Shown here one piece after another: positions 5,852 through 7,014 of a stretch of 7,014 bases of DNA (within the stretch, counting starts at the first letter, position 1; each line of letters starts with the position of its first letter). The stretch comes from Clostridiales bacterium DTU092 (GTDB lineage Bacteria > Bacillota > Clostridia > Caldicoprobacterales > Caldicoprobacteraceae). The translations under genes were made by a program, and so were the position numbers. The notes beneath the pieces were generated by a model. That model had not been told where the DNA came from and did no database searches. It was given only the letters and a program-made list of their open reading frames with translations. The stretch covers positions 1-7,014 of the forward strand of contig LFTM01000205.1 in NCBI GenBank assembly GCA_001513505.1. The letters run 5' to 3'.

Positions 5852-7014
5852 TTTGTACTTCCCTCCTCTAAATATTCCTTTATTGCTGAAATAACCTTTT
5901 CTTTGGCTTCCTCAAGATCTATATCGTGAAGCTGTGCCCCTGCCACACTTAAATGGCCACCGCCTCCAAGCTTCTCCAATACCACCTGAACATTTACATT
6001 GCCCAGGGATCTTCCGCTTATGATGACATCATCTTTGTCCGGATACAACACAAAAGACGTATGGATACCCTTTATTGTAAGAAGGCTGTCAGCAGACTGG
6101 GCAGCAATAAGAGATCCATTTTTTATCCCCGGAGAACAATATGACAAAGCGATACCCGGTAAAACTATTTCAGCATTCTTCACCACTTCCGCCCTTGCCA
6201 GGAATGTTTCCAAATCATCCTGGAACAGCTGACGTACCATGGCAGGGTTTGCTCCCGCACGTCTTAGATATGAAGCTGCCTCGAAAGTACGCACACCGGT
6301 TTTATATATAAAGTTTTTAGTGTCTACGGTGATACCGGCCAATAAAGCATCGGCCTCCAAAGGTTCAAGTTCAACCTTATCGTCAAAATATTGAATAATC
6401 TCGGTCACCAGCTCACAGGTAGATGAGGCGTAGGGTTCAAGATACGTAAGCGTAGGATTTTCAATTGCCTCCGCACTTCTTCTGTGGTGGTCTATAACCA
6501 CTATCTTTTCTGCGTCATTTATAAGTTCGGGAGCTTCCATAAAACTCGGTCTGTGGACATCAACTATTACCAGTACCGACTGGCGATCTATCATGTCCAG
6601 AGCTTCATCAGTCGTTATAAATACTTCCCGGTATTCGTCCTTTTCAATAAGCTGGCTTACCAGAGGATGAATCGATGGATTGGAGCGGTTTAAAACAATA
6701 AAAGCCTCTTTCTCCACATGACGGGCACATCTGTAGATCCCCAGAGCAGCGCCCAGTGAATCCAGATCCGGAACCTCGTGCCCCATGATAAATACACCGT
6801 TGGACTGAACCATCAATTCCCTGAGGTTGTTTGCAATAACCCTGGATTTAACCTTGGTACGCTTTTCAACCTCCTTGCTCTTGCCCCCGTAAAAATACAG
6901 TCTGGTTCCCCGTTTTACCACAACCTGGTCGCCTCCGCGTCCCAGGGCCAGATCAAGTGCAGACTGGGCAAACTGGATCAGCTCAAGGGGGTTCTTCCCG
7001 TCGGCCCCAACCCC
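5848..7014 (-). CDS. gdpP: Cyclic-di-AMP phosphodiesterase GdpP (DHH/DHHA1), C-terminal part, cut by window edge
   Basis: Hydrolyses the second messenger c-di-AMP to pApA; full-length relatives of about 650 residues have two membrane helices, a PAS domain and a degenerate GGDEF domain before the catalytic DHH-DHHA1 pair. The window shows the last 388 codons. The first ~45 residues (GVGADGKNPLELIQFAQSAL, LGRGGDQVVVKR) are the end of the GGDEF-like domain. The DHH domain has GHEVPDLDSLGAA (metal-binding His and two Asp), VIVDVHRP, the DHH triplet (6492-6484, VIDHHRR) and GITVDTKNF. The DHHA1 domain ends with GGGGHLSVAGAQ. All expected catalytic motifs are present. An internal GTG at 6921 is not a real start, since the frame continues to the window edge. 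It stops in an ATGA overlap with rplI. c-di-AMP control of osmolyte transport and wall homeostasis is known for the family; no promoter is visible here. Confidence 0.95.
   Translation of the reverse strand, partial: GVGADGKNPLELIQFAQSALDLALGRGGDQVVVKRGTRLYFYGGKSKEVEKRTKVKSRVIANNLRELMVQSNGVFIMGHEVPDLDSLGAALGIYRCARHVEKEAFIVLNRSNPSIHPLVSQLIEKDEYREVFITTDEALDMIDRQSVLVIVDVHRPSFMEAPELINDAEKIVVIDHHRRSAEAIENPTLTYLEPYASSTCELVTEIIQYFDDKVELEPLEADALLAGITVDTKNFIYKTGVRTFEAASYLRRAGANPAMVRQLFQDDLETFLARAEVVKNAEIVLPGIALSYCSPGIKNGSLIAAQSADSLLTIKGIHTSFVLYPDKDDVIISGRSLGNVNVQVVLEKLGGGGHLSVAGAQLHDIDLEEAKEKVISAIKEYLEEGSTK

Noticed and set aside
5848..6921. GTG at 6921 as the true start of the DHH protein
   Set aside because: The frame continues upstream to 7014 with recognisable GGDEF-like sequence, so the gene is a truncated gdpP rather than a short DHH protein.

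Overview
The window looks like chromosomal core sequence from a low-to-moderate-GC Firmicute, most likely a member of the Clostridia. Three things support this: the gdpP-rplI-dnaB gene order, a DnaD-domain protein paired with a DnaI/DnaC-type AAA+ helicase loader, and a CymR-like Rrf2 regulator next to metY. No mobile element, CRISPR array, tRNA or rRNA was seen.

Layout. Positions 1-730 (minus) hold the N-terminal 243 codons of metY, an O-acetylhomoserine sulfhydrylase cut by the window edge. Just upstream in the same direction, 761-1207 encodes an Rrf2-family repressor with no Fe-S cysteine cluster. It has a good sigma-A promoter and a repeated candidate operator in its leader. The two probably form a sulfur-amino-acid operon. 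A 313-base AT-rich divergent intergenic region (1208-1520) separates this from a plus-strand pair: a 498-residue replication protein with four tandem DnaD/DnaB_2 modules (1521-3017) and a DnaI/DnaC-like helicase loader (3035-4030). Converging on the pair from the right is the minus-strand operon gdpP (partial, cyclic-di-AMP phosphodiesterase), rplI (ribosomal protein L9) and dnaB (replicative helicase). A perfect 13-bp inverted repeat between the convergent units serves as a terminator.

How the genes work together. The DnaD-type protein and the AAA+ loader are expected to load the hexameric DnaB helicase at the origin or at stalled forks, so loader and cargo are encoded tail to tail. GdpP degrades c-di-AMP and L9 is a structural 50S protein; their link to dnaB is conserved synteny rather than a shared pathway. 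The Rrf2/metY pair handles sulfur assimilation.

The most notable observation is the state of dnaB. The frame encodes an essentially full-length helicase with all motifs preserved. As written it has an in-frame TAG at codon 194, at the junction of the N-terminal and RecA-like domains. It also has ATA where the ATG start is expected. Because dnaB is normally essential, this is either a sequence error, a very recent pseudogene backed by a second copy, or, less likely, real recoding with non-canonical initiation. I did not find any wholly new multi-gene system here.
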